Shown here: piece after piece, positions 37,651-46,798 of the stretch
Layout of the letters: each line of letters starts with the position of its first letter
Position numbering within the stretch: the stretch's first letter is position 1
Assembly (NCBI RefSeq): GCF_014208105.1
Contig: NZ_JACHMQ010000001.1
Span: 1,116,001 to 1,180,000 of the forward strand
Reading direction: 5' to 3'
From: Actinomadura coerulea
Lineage (GTDB): Bacteria > Actinomycetota > Actinomycetes > Streptosporangiales > Streptosporangiaceae
Length of the DNA stretch: 64,000 bases
Position numbers and translations under genes: made by a program
Notes under the pieces: model-generated
Databases searched by the model: none
What the model was told of the DNA's origin: nothing
The model's input: the letters and a program-made list of their open reading frames with translations, nothing else

Positions 37651-40600
37651 TCACCCCGGATGTCCGGCGGCCGCTCCGGCCGCCCCGTCCTCTGCCGTTG
37701 CGATTCTTTCGAGCACGGTGGTGTAGAGGTGCCGTTTGTCGGGGCGCGCCCTTCCGGCGGTGTGCTTGAGGGCGGGGATCGCCGGCGCCCCGAGGAGGAC
37801 GAGCCCGTCGGAGGCGGCCCTCCGGACGGCCGGGTGGGAGTGCGCCAGCAGGCCGACCAGTGCCGGGACGGCCGGCTTCCACGCCGCGTGGCACAGGGTC
37901 TTCACCGCCGAGCGCACGATGTCGGGTTGCCGGTCGTCCAGCAGCGGCAAGGTGTGGTCGAGGTAGTCCTCGCGGTCCATCACCTTGCGGGAGATCCGGT
38001 GGGCGTGCAGCCGGACTCTGGCCTCGGGATGGCCGAGAGACTCGGCGAGCAGCTCCCTGAGCTCGAGATCGGGGTGTGAGAGCCGGTCCGCGCCGTGCCG
38101 GCGCATGTGGGCGGGATCGTCCTCGTGACGCTCGGCGAGCAGGGTCAGCGCCCGGCGGATCTGCTCGGGCCCGCCCGTGCGGGCCAGTCGGAACAGCTCC
38201 GCTCGGGACGGCCGCGCGGCTTCCGGGACCCGGGTCCGGCTCCGAAGCGCCGAGAGGGCCGCGTCGTCCCGTTCGGCCGCGTCGGGGGCGCGCAGCGGTC
38301 CGTCCACCAGAATGATCTTGGTGGCGAGGTCGTGGCGTCCCTGCTCGCGTAGCCGCCGGTGGGCCCGCACCAACGTGGGGGTGCGCAGCAACGCGACGCC
38401 GGAGACGAGATCGAGCAGGCCCCAATCTCCGTTTTCGAGACGGCTGGACAGGGCCTCGGCCAGAACGTCGGGATTCGCCCTGCGCAAGGCTCGACCGGCT
38501 GAGGCGTGAAGGGAGGACCCGCCGTGCTCCCACCATGCCGACAACAACGGGACGAACCGTTCGACGTCCGAGGGGTCCAGATGGGAGGCGAGGCGGGCGA
38601 TCCGTTCGCGCATCGCGTCGCCGTCAGAGCCGCGGTCCCCGGCCTGGCGCAGTTCGGTCTCGCTCACAAGCGTCAGGGCCTGCGCGAGGTCCGTGGAGAC
38701 GGCGAGGTCGACCCGGCCGTCGAGGAAGGCACGCAGCACCGTGAGGCGGAACTCGGGCTCGGGCCGGCTCAGCAGGGCGCGGGCCGCGGCTTCGCGTTGA
38801 TCCTGCGCGGGATCCTCCAGCAGCCTCAGGAGACGCCCGAGCGACGCCGCCGAACGCGGCCGGCCGCGATCGCCGGGACGGGACGCGCGGTCGTTCGACG
38901 CGGGCCGGTGGGCGTCCTCCGCGATCGTCCACGATGGTGCGTCGAGGGGCTGCAGCTCGACCATCCAGTCCAGCAGATGCTCGCGGACCTCCGCGTCGGC
39001 GCCGACGAAAACGCCGATCAGCGCGTCGAGCCGGTCCCGCGAACCGATCGGGTGGTCGCCGAGGCCGCCGGACCGGTCCGCGACGCGGAACCGCCGGAGG
39101 GCGCCGGGCGTGCGGGCGGCCGCGGCGAGATCGTCCCGCCATCGGCCCACGGCGGCACGCCCGGACGTCTCGGCGCGGCCGCCCGGTGCGGCGGCGGTGA
39201 CCGGTTCCGGCAGCCCGAACGCCTCCCGCAACACCTCCGCCTCCGCCGGGCACGGGTTCGCCCCCGCTCGGGCGGCGGCCAGCGCCCGCCCGAGATCGGC
39301 GCGGGTCAGCACCGCGCCGCACCGGCGCAGCAGCACCAGCATGGATCGGCCTCCCGCGGCCTCGCGCGGAAGCGCGCGAATCCGCGCGGTGAGGTCGACC
39401 CTGCCGGCGGGGGACAGGCGCGCGACCGTGTCCTCAAGGAGCGCGAGAAGACGGCCGCGGTGGGCGCCGCCGACGTCGGCCAGCCCCGCCACCAGCGTCC
39501 GTGCCGACCGGGTGAAGGCCTCCGTCTCACCGGACGTCCACGGCGGTGGGCAGAGCCGCAACGTGAGCCGCAGGACTCGGCCGCGCCGCTCCGGCTCGTC
39601 GGCGGCCAGTTCCAGCCAGCGTTCCAGCATCGGCCGGAGCCGGCTCAGCCGTTCGGCGGTCGGCTCGCCGGAATCCCGATCGAACCTCTCCGCGAGGCGC
39701 CGTGCGATCTCGGGGTTCCAGCCGCGGTCCGCCAGGGCGTCGAGTTCGGCGTCCGTCCGGGCGGCCGGGCGTCCTTGACGGCTCGGCTGCGTGATGCCGC
39801 GGGCCGCCATCCGGTCCGTCAGCTCCGCGACCGCGCCCGCCCCGAGGGTGAGCCGGCGGGCGGCGACGAGCGAGAGCAGGGCCCGCCCGGCCGGCGACCC
39901 CTGGTCGGCGAGGGCGCCGACGGCACGGGCGGACAGCGCGCGGTCGAGTCCGGCGAGCAGCAGGGCACGGGTGCGGTCGTCGGCGGCGTGGTCGGCCGCG
40001 GCGACGACGGTGGCGGCGTAGGCGTCGCCGAGGATCGCCCGCAATGCCTCGACGAGCGCGGTGCGCAGGCCGGGGTTGTCGTGCCTGCCGAGCCAGAACA
40101 GCAGCTTCGGCACCGCCGCGGGCGCCCCGGCGTGGATCAGCGCGTTCGCGGCGGTCTTCTTGACGTTCATGTTGGGGTGGTCGAGGCGGGCGGCGATCGC
40201 CGCCGCGGCCCAGCACGCGCGCGCGTGCCCGAGCGCGAGCAGCGCCTGCCGCGCGGTCTGCGCATCGGGGGCGGTGGCGAGCGGGATCAGGCTCGCCGAC
40301 AGCGCCTGGGCGTCCCCGCCGTCCGCGTCGCGGGCGAGTAGCGCGATCACGTGCTTGCGGACATGGCGGTCACTGTGGCGCAGCAGCGGATGCACCCGTG
40401 ATCGGATTCCGCGGTAGGACGTCTGCAGGAGGAGGCTGAGCAGGACCATCTGTTCAGCCGCCGCCAGGTCAGGGCGGTCCAGCAGATCGAGCGTGATGCC
40501 GGCGACGAGCGCGTCGCCGGCCTCCCGCGCGTCCGCGGCGTCCAGAAGGCAGCGCGGCCTGATCCTTCCTCTCTCGTGGAGTCGGCGGCCGAGGTCGCGG

Positions 40601-42393
40601 AGGGCCGCGACGACCTCCTGCGGCACCGCCGGTTCGCCGGCGTCCCCGGACGCGCCCGGCGCCCAGGACGCCGCGAGATCGGACACGACCCGCAGCAGAA
40701 GGTCGGCGATGGCCGGAACTGTGCCGGAGCCGGCGTTTCGCGCCAGCCTGCACAGGGCGGCGGCGGGCGCGTCCGGGTCGAGGCCCGCGCGGAGCAGCGC
40801 CAGTTCCCGTTCGTCCGGTCCGCCGAGATCGGCGGCGATCCGGCGGGGCAGATCCCGCGGGTCGAGCCGGACCAGGATCGACCTCCGCCGGTCGGGGTCC
40901 TCGGTGAGATGCCACAGCACTTCCAGGGCCCGATGGCGTACGGGCCGCAGGTAGGACGCGACAGCGCCGCCGCCGTCGGGCACGTCCAGGCCCAGACCGT
41001 CTCGCAGGGCTGCGACCGCCCGGGCTCCGCCCACGGCTTCGAGGGCCTCGACCGCCGCGGCGGGCGACCGCGGCAGCGCGGCGATGACGGCCTCTTCGGC
41101 GGCCGTATGGCGCAGCGCGCGGATCGCCCGCAGGAACGGCCGGGCGTCCGGCGCGGAGCGCAGCAGGCCGGTGACCTTCTCACCCACCGGCAGAGTCCCG
41201 GTGCCCTGGGCGGCCAGAGCGACCAGGAGTTCCAGCCGCCGCGGCCAGTGCGGATCGTCCGGCGCCGCGTCGATCAGCTCTTCGAGTGTCTCGTGCCGGG
41301 ACGTGAACAGGATGGTCGCGACCTCGTCCGCGGGCACCGAGTGGTCGGCGACGGCCAGGCGCACGATCGCCGGGGCGGCGCCGCCCGCCGGGAAGTGCCC
41401 GCGCCGGTGCAGCCCGCGCAGGCACCGGATGACCGGCCCGGCGAGCAGGAGCGGGTCGGTGGCGGCGACGCTCACGAGACCGGCGATGTCGTCGCGGCCC
41501 GCGAGGTCTCCGAGCAGCTCCAGCGCCCGTTGCCGGAGCCCCGGGGGCCGGTCCCGATCGGCGGCCACGTCGAGGAGCAGGTCCTGATGCCCATGGCGGG
41601 CCGCGGCCTCGATCGCCGCGGCGGCCACCGCGGAGCCGGCACCGCCAGGCCCGGCTTCGAGGAAGCGGCAGAGGTGCTCCCGCGGCAGCGGATCCAGCGC
41701 CGCCCAGGGCTCGGACAGCTCACGCAGCGCCGCGGCGGCGACGCCTGCCGCGGCCACGGTCGTGGGGGGTTCCCCGGCGATCGACCCGGCGAGCTCCACC
41801 ACGAGGGCCCGGGCTCGCCGCGGTGCCAGCAGCCCGGCGTGCAGGGCCTCGCGAGCGATTCGCAGAGCCTCCGACCGCAACACGGGGTCGGCCCCTCCCA
41901 GCAGCTCCCGGGCGAGGCTCTCGGGTCCGTCGACGTCGGTCGCGCCGATCCCGCGGACGGCCTGGTAGAGCAGTTCGCCCGGGGGCTCGTCCCGCACCGT
42001 CTCCGGGCGGTCGGCGATCTCGGCGGTCAGCCAGGCGATCCGTACCCGGGCCGGAAGATCCGCCTCCCGCCACCGCGGCCAGGACCGGGACCGCACGTGG
42101 GAGCGCAGGCGGAGACGGAGGCGCGCCAAGGCCAACGACGCCTCCGGTGAACCACCGGGTGAGCCCGGCAGGGCCGCCGCGAACTCGGCCAGCTCGGAAC
42201 GGTCCTCGTCTCGCCCCGCCTCAAGGCGTTCGGCGAGGCACACGAGGCCCAGGTCCCGCAGGCGTGGATCCTCGTGCCCGACAAGAAGCCGCAGTACGGC
42301 GGGGGAGCACTCCAGCGGATCGAGGACGGCCGCGAGCCCGTCCGCGTCGGCGCAGCGTATGGCGGTGAGGACGGGATCGTCGGCCGACGTCAT
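37651..42393 (-). CDS. Giant HEAT-repeat-like alpha-solenoid protein
   Basis: About 1580 residues, nearly all helical, with repeated HEAT/ARM-type segments, for example HEDPRLRDLGLVCLAERL, HPNMNVKKTAANALIHAGAPAAVPKLLFWL, HSDRHVRKHVIALLARDA, HPAVRRAASDGLVLLGAPAIPALKH. No catalytic domain, signal peptide or membrane segment is visible, so it is probably a cytoplasmic scaffold. The frame is open to 42417, but the conserved-looking start is ATG 42393 with a purine-rich GGGAG nearby. It is divergent from a Ser/Thr kinase gene. Function unknown. Confidence 0.75.
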   Translation of the reverse strand: MTSADDPVLTAIRCADADGLAAVLDPLECSPAVLRLLVGHEDPRLRDLGLVCLAERLEAGRDEDRSELAEFAAALPGSPGGSPEASLALARLRLRLRSHVRSRSWPRWREADLPARVRIAWLTAEIADRPETVRDEPPGELLYQAVRGIGATDVDGPESLARELLGGADPVLRSEALRIAREALHAGLLAPRRARALVVELAGSIAGEPPTTVAAAGVAAAALRELSEPWAALDPLPREHLCRFLEAGPGGAGSAVAAAAIEAAARHGHQDLLLDVAADRDRPPGLRQRALELLGDLAGRDDIAGLVSVAATDPLLLAGPVIRCLRGLHRRGHFPAGGAAPAIVRLAVADHSVPADEVATILFTSRHETLEELIDAAPDDPHWPRRLELLVALAAQGTGTLPVGEKVTGLLRSAPDARPFLRAIRALRHTAAEEAVIAALPRSPAAAVEALEAVGGARAVAALRDGLGLDVPDGGGAVASYLRPVRHRALEVLWHLTEDPDRRRSILVRLDPRDLPRRIAADLGGPDERELALLRAGLDPDAPAAALCRLARNAGSGTVPAIADLLLRVVSDLAASWAPGASGDAGEPAVPQEVVAALRDLGRRLHERGRIRPRCLLDAADAREAGDALVAGITLDLLDRPDLAAAEQMVLLSLLLQTSYRGIRSRVHPLLRHSDRHVRKHVIALLARDADGGDAQALSASLIPLATAPDAQTARQALLALGHARACWAAAAIAARLDHPNMNVKKTAANALIHAGAPAAVPKLLFWLGRHDNPGLRTALVEALRAILGDAYAATVVAAADHAADDRTRALLLAGLDRALSARAVGALADQGSPAGRALLSLVAARRLTLGAGAVAELTDRMAARGITQPSRQGRPAARTDAELDALADRGWNPEIARRLAERFDRDSGEPTAERLSRLRPMLERWLELAADEPERRGRVLRLTLRLCPPPWTSGETEAFTRSARTLVAGLADVGGAHRGRLLALLEDTVARLSPAGRVDLTARIRALPREAAGGRSMLVLLRRCGAVLTRADLGRALAAARAGANPCPAEAEVLREAFGLPEPVTAAAPGGRAETSGRAAVGRWRDDLAAAARTPGALRRFRVADRSGGLGDHPIGSRDRLDALIGVFVGADAEVREHLLDWMVELQPLDAPSWTIAEDAHRPASNDRASRPGDRGRPRSAASLGRLLRLLEDPAQDQREAAARALLSRPEPEFRLTVLRAFLDGRVDLAVSTDLAQALTLVSETELRQAGDRGSDGDAMRERIARLASHLDPSDVERFVPLLSAWWEHGGSSLHASAGRALRRANPDVLAEALSSRLENGDWGLLDLVSGVALLRTPTLVRAHRRLREQGRHDLATKIILVDGPLRAPDAAERDDAALSALRSRTRVPEAARPSRAELFRLARTGGPEQIRRALTLLAERHEDDPAHMRRHGADRLSHPDLELRELLAESLGHPEARVRLHAHRISRKVMDREDYLDHTLPLLDDRQPDIVRSAVKTLCHAAWKPAVPALVGLLAHSHPAVRRAASDGLVLLGAPAIPALKHTAGRARPDKRHLYTTVLERIATAEDGAAGAAAGHPG

Positions 42394-42658
42394 GCGCTCC
42401 CAACTCCAGCAGATCACGGATCGACGCCAAGCGTAGCGAGGTCTTCATCGAGAACCCCGCTGAGCCAGGAACGTGCGATCCGTCTACAAAGACCTCGTGT
42501 AACGCCTGTGATCAATGATGGCCGCTGCGCAGAATGGCCAAGGCCCAGGCAGGTGAGGACGCAGGGGTCGCGCTGCGGCGCTTCAACCGGACGATCACCC
42601 TCGGGCAGGGCCCGTCCTCGAACAGACGATGGCGCTTGACGAATCTGGGGCAGGTGGG

Positions 42659-44341
42659 ATGTCCGGCACGGGACTCAGGACGCTCGGGGCCGCCGATCCG
42701 GAACGGGTGGGGCCGTACCGGCTGCTGGCGCGGCTGGGAGCGGGCGGGATGGGGCAGGTCTATCTCGGCCGGTCCCAGGGCCGGCGGCTGGTGGCGGTCA
42801 AGGTCGTCCACCCCCACTTCGCCGGCGACGCGGTGTTCCGGCGCCGGTTCACGAAGGAGATCGCGGCGGCGCGCCGCATCAGGGGCTTCTACACGGCGCA
42901 GGTGATCGACGCCGACTCCGACGCCGACCCGCCGTGGCTGGTCACGGAGTACATAGCCGGGCCGTCGCTGCAGGACGCCGTCGACGAGAACGGCGCGCTG
43001 CCCGAGATCTCGGTGGCGGCGCTCGGCGCGGGGCTCGCCGAAGGGCTGCGGGCGGTCCACGAGCGGAACGTGATCCACCGGGACCTCAAGCCGGGGAACG
43101 TGCTGCTGGCCCAGGACGGGCCGCGGATCATCGACTTCGGCATAGCGCGGGCGATGGACGCGCCCACCCAGAGCCTGACCCTGGTGGGCACGCCCGGGTA
43201 CATGTCGCCCGAGCAGTTCCTGGGCGGCGACCTCGAACCGGCCAGCGACGTGTTCTGCCTGGCGGCCGTGCTGGCCTTCGCCGCGACCGGCCGCCACCCC
43301 TTCGGCGAGGGGCCGCCCGAGGCCCTCGGCTACCGGGTCCGCCACCAGGACCCCGACCTGGCGGGCGTCCCGGCGTCGTTGAGACCCCTGATCGCGGCCG
43401 GTCTGGAGAAGGAGCCGGGCCGCCGCCCGGCGACCGGGGAGTTCCTGGACCGCTGCTCCGCGCTCGTCGCGGACGAGGGCATGCCCCTGCCGGACACGTT
43501 CACCACCATGATCGCCTCGCGGGTGGCCGAGACCGAGGTCTTCACGGGGAAGGCCGGGACGGGCGAACACGGGGCGAGCCCTCCGCAGGACGTGCAGGCC
43601 CAGCCACCTGCGGACCGGCGCCCGCCGTCGCCGCGCCCGGCGCCGGTACGGGGAGGGCGTCCGAAAGAGCGTCCACCGGCCAGGCCGGCCGCCGTGGTCC
43701 TGGCCGGGGTCGCGGGCGTCGTGCTCATGGCCCTGCTCATCGTCGCCGGCAACGGAGGCTCAGAAGGATCGAACAACGGCGACGCCGCGTCGACTTCACC
43801 GAGGAGCCGCTCGACCGGCATCACGGGCGAGGAGATCGCCGACCGGCCGAGTCCGACCCCCGACCGGACCTGGAAGGCGTTCGACGACATCTCGGTCAAC
43901 GACTGCTTGAACGCGTCCGGTAACCCCTGGAACCCCGGCGGGTGGCTCGGGGACATGCCCCGCGCGGTCTCCTGCGGGAACGGCGATGCCTACCTGAGGG
44001 TCACCGGGGTGGAGAAGACGGGCAGTGCGTGCGGATCCAAGCCGCTCGACGGCGAATCGTACTGGGAGTCCCCCGCCCACGAAGGCCGCAAGAACTATCT
44101 CTGCGTAGAGCGGCGGTTCAGGAAGGGCGAGTGCTTCCTGGGCAAGAGGGGCAGCAGGCCGGGCTCGGCGGCCATCAGCGGCTACGGTCTGATGACCTCG
44201 TGGAGATGCGGCAAGAGCGGCCTCCCGAACGAATACGCCCACGTCCTCCGCTTCACCGGCTACCACAAGAGCAGATGCCCTCGCGGTTCGCTGACATGGG
44301 ACTTCCGGCGAGGCGTCCTCTGCGCCGAGATCGTCGTCTGA
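42659..44341 (+). CDS. Membrane Ser/Thr protein kinase (PknB-type) with extracytoplasmic Cys-rich tail
   Basis: 560 residues. Kinase domain about 17-275: ATP loop ARLGAGGMGQVY, VAVKVV Lys, HRDLKPGN catalytic loop, DFGIAR, and GTPGYMSPEQ activation segment. A Pro-rich juxtamembrane segment leads to one membrane helix (about 344-365, AVVLAGVAGVVLMALLIVAG) and a 195-residue outer domain with about eight Cys, probably disulfide-bonded, which may sense an external signal. ATG 42659 is chosen by family pattern (MSGTGLRTLGAADPERVGPYRL); ATG 42629 is possible and neither has a good ribosome site. Divergent from the HEAT-like gene. Confidence 0.87.
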   Translation: MSGTGLRTLGAADPERVGPYRLLARLGAGGMGQVYLGRSQGRRLVAVKVVHPHFAGDAVFRRRFTKEIAAARRIRGFYTAQVIDADSDADPPWLVTEYIAGPSLQDAVDENGALPEISVAALGAGLAEGLRAVHERNVIHRDLKPGNVLLAQDGPRIIDFGIARAMDAPTQSLTLVGTPGYMSPEQFLGGDLEPASDVFCLAAVLAFAATGRHPFGEGPPEALGYRVRHQDPDLAGVPASLRPLIAAGLEKEPGRRPATGEFLDRCSALVADEGMPLPDTFTTMIASRVAETEVFTGKAGTGEHGASPPQDVQAQPPADRRPPSPRPAPVRGGRPKERPPARPAAVVLAGVAGVVLMALLIVAGNGGSEGSNNGDAASTSPRSRSTGITGEEIADRPSPTPDRTWKAFDDISVNDCLNASGNPWNPGGWLGDMPRAVSCGNGDAYLRVTGVEKTGSACGSKPLDGESYWESPAHEGRKNYLCVERRFRKGECFLGKRGSRPGSAAISGYGLMTSWRCGKSGLPNEYAHVLRFTGYHKSRCPRGSLTWDFRRGVLCAEIVV

Positions 44342-44409
44342 CGTGGAGAGCGCGCCCGGGGCGGGGGAGGGGGCGGCCGCCTGTCGGTGGCATCGCGTTT
44401 AATCGAGGC

Positions 44410-46401
44410 GTGGACGTTGGAGAGCGCATCGCCGAGCTGACCGCACAGGTCAAGCGACTGAACGATCTGTACTACGGCGCCGGCGACAGCCCGCTGCCGG
44501 ACGCCGACTACGACGCGTTGAAGGACGAGCTGGCGGCGCTCGTCGCCGAGCATCCGGAGCTGGAGCCCGCCGACAGCCCGCTCGGCAAGGTCAACGCGCC
44601 GGCGGAGCTGACCGGCCCGACCGTGCGCCATGCCCGCCCGATGCTCTCGCTGGCCAAGGCGACGAGCGAGGAGCAGATCCGCACGTTCTGCGAACGGTTC
44701 GGCGGCCAGGTCTTCCGCGTGTCGGAGAAGCTCGACGGGCTGTCGCTCAGCGTCGTCTACACCGACGGCAGGCTCGACTACGTGGCCACGCGCGGCACCG
44801 GCACCGTCGGCGAGCTGGTGACCGAGAAGGTCCGCCACGTAATCCCGGGCCTGCCGGCCGAGATCGACGCGCCCGGGCGCGTCGAGGTCCGCGGCGAGGC
44901 GGTGATGCTGAGGTCGGTGTGGGCGGCCTACAACGAGGCGCACCCGGAGCGGATCCTGACCAATCCGCGTTCGGGAGCCGCCGGGACGCTGGTGCTGAAG
45001 GACCCGGAGGCGGCCGCGCAGGCCAAGCGGGTGCTGCGGTTCTTCGCGTTCGGCGCCGACCGCGGCGGCGACGCGATCGATGTCCCGGCGGGCTTCGAGT
45101 CGGTCGCCCAGTACGTCGGCACCGGCGCCGAAGAGGTCATCGACGCGATCCATGAGATCGGCGGCCGCCGCGACGATCTCGACTACGACATCGACGGCGC
45201 GGTCGTGCGGCTGCACGAGCCCGCGGCGTTCGACGCGGCGGGTTTCAACAGCGCCGAGCCGCGCGGGGCGATCGCGTTCAAGTACCCGCCGGAGGAGAAG
45301 CTGACGACGCTGCTGGCGGTCCAGTGGCCGGTCGGCAAGATCGGCCGCGTCCCGCCGCGCGCGAAGGTCGCGCCGGTGTTCGTCGGCGGCGTGACGGTGG
45401 AGAACATCACCCTGCACAACCCCCGGCTGATCCGCGAGCGCGATCTGCGGATCGGCGACACCGTGGCGGTCGTGCGGCGCGGCGACGTGATCCCCTTCGC
45501 GGGCCGCTCGCTGCCGGAGATGCGCGACGGGAGCGAGGTCGAGATCGTCCCGCCGACGCACTGCCCGTCGTGCGAGTCCGAACTGGAGGTCCGCGGCACC
45601 GGCGAGGAGCGCTGGTGCGTGAACCTGCAGTGCCCGGCGCAGGCGACGCGCCGGCTGATGCACTGGGCCTCGCGCCAGGCGGCCGACATGGAGGGCGTCG
45701 GCGACGTCTGGATCGAGAAGCTCGCCGAGGACGGCGTGCTCAAGCGCCGCAGCGACTTCTACGACCTCACGACCGAGCAGCTGCTCGGCTACGAGCGGAT
45801 GGGCGAGGTCAGCGCCCAGAACATGGTCGACTCGATCGCGTCCTCCAAGGACGTGGGCTTGCGCCGCGCGCTGATAGGCCTGGCGATCCCGATGGCCTCC
45901 GAGGGCACGGCCAAGCGCCTGTGCCTGGCCGGCTACGAGCGCGTCGAGGACGTCGCGGCGGCGACCGCCGAAGACCTGGTGGCGATCCGCGACATCGGGC
46001 CGAAGGCCGCCGAGAGCATCGTGGCCTTCTTCGCCCGCCCGGAGGTCCGGGAGGAGATCGCCGCGCTGCGCGAGCGCGGCGTGAACCTCGACGTCCTGGC
46101 CGAGGACCGGCCGGTCGACACGGCCGCCGCGGGCGACTCGCCGCTCAAGGGAAGGTCCGTCGTCATCACCGGCGCGTTCACCGACCCGCGCTCGGGCGCG
46201 AAGATCAGCCGTCCGGACGTCACGCGCCTGGTCGAGCAGGCGGCCGCGACGACCGCCTCATCGGTCTCGGCCAACACCGACTACCTGCTCGCCGGAGCCA
46301 ACGTCGGCGCCGCCAAGACCGGCAAGGCCGAAAAGCTCGGAGTCACCGTCGTCCGCCAGGACGAACTGTGGCGCTGGCTCGCCGAAGCCGGCGTCATCTG
46401 A
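44410..46401 (+). CDS. Divergent NAD-dependent DNA ligase (LigA paralogue)
   Basis: 663 residues with LigA domain order: Ia (LNDLYYGAGDSPLPDADYD), nucleotidyltransferase with nucleophile Lys107 in EKLDGLSL, VEVRGEAVM, OB fold (AKVAPVFVGGVTVENITLHN), Cys4 zinc (CPSCESE, CVNLQCPAQ), HhH and a C-terminal BRCT. Several normally strict motifs deviate: RGTGTVGELVTEKV for the usual RGDG-GEDVT-N, and WPVGKIGRVPP for the QVGRTG region. This looks like a second, specialised ligase rather than the housekeeping enzyme, which I would expect elsewhere. GTG 44410 lies 6 bases after TTTAAT, a possible -10 for a leaderless transcript. Confidence 0.85.
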   Translation: MDVGERIAELTAQVKRLNDLYYGAGDSPLPDADYDALKDELAALVAEHPELEPADSPLGKVNAPAELTGPTVRHARPMLSLAKATSEEQIRTFCERFGGQVFRVSEKLDGLSLSVVYTDGRLDYVATRGTGTVGELVTEKVRHVIPGLPAEIDAPGRVEVRGEAVMLRSVWAAYNEAHPERILTNPRSGAAGTLVLKDPEAAAQAKRVLRFFAFGADRGGDAIDVPAGFESVAQYVGTGAEEVIDAIHEIGGRRDDLDYDIDGAVVRLHEPAAFDAAGFNSAEPRGAIAFKYPPEEKLTTLLAVQWPVGKIGRVPPRAKVAPVFVGGVTVENITLHNPRLIRERDLRIGDTVAVVRRGDVIPFAGRSLPEMRDGSEVEIVPPTHCPSCESELEVRGTGEERWCVNLQCPAQATRRLMHWASRQAADMEGVGDVWIEKLAEDGVLKRRSDFYDLTTEQLLGYERMGEVSAQNMVDSIASSKDVGLRRALIGLAIPMASEGTAKRLCLAGYERVEDVAAATAEDLVAIRDIGPKAAESIVAFFARPEVREEIAALRERGVNLDVLAEDRPVDTAAAGDSPLKGRSVVITGAFTDPRSGAKISRPDVTRLVEQAAATTASSVSANTDYLLAGANVGAAKTGKAEKLGVTVVRQDELWRWLAEAGVI

Positions 46402-46444
46402 CCGCAGCCGGCTGACCAGGGCGGCCCGGCCGCCACACCGCCGC

Positions 46445-46480
46445 GGTTCGGCCGCGCGGTAATGACTGCGCGGCCGAACC
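46445..46480 (+). terminator. Strong hairpin terminator after ligA-like gene
   Basis: Perfect 13-bp arms (46445-46457 and 46468-46480) with a 10-base loop, 44 bases after the ligase stop. There is no U-tract, as is common for actinobacterial terminators. The remainder of the 46402-46798 gap shows no gene. Confidence 0.75.
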
Positions 46481-46798
46481 CTGCGCCGTCCTGCCGGCCG
46501 CACCGCGGCGCGCGCACCGGCCTCCCGCGAACGGGGCGGCCGCGCGCAGCATCCGGCGCGCTCACGTTCGGCCCCGGGCGCAAGGAGGCTCATTGGTTCT
46601 GGGAAAGCTCGCGTTATGCATTCCTGGGACCCGCTCCACGGCAGCGGTCGGGCTGGTTGAGGCTTCGCCCTGGCGGCGGGACTGCTTTCGCCCGCTTTCC
46701 AACGCAGATGGTCTCCTCGCGGAAATGTCGGTCCTGATCTGTACTGTCAACGACATCCGGGCCAACGGGTTCGCACTTCAGGTGATCGAGAGGCTGGA

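Noticed and set aside
38506..40341. 611-codon and similar plus-strand frames inside the HEAT-like gene
   Set aside because: Arg/Gly/Pro/Ala-rich shadow frames without any recognisable domain.
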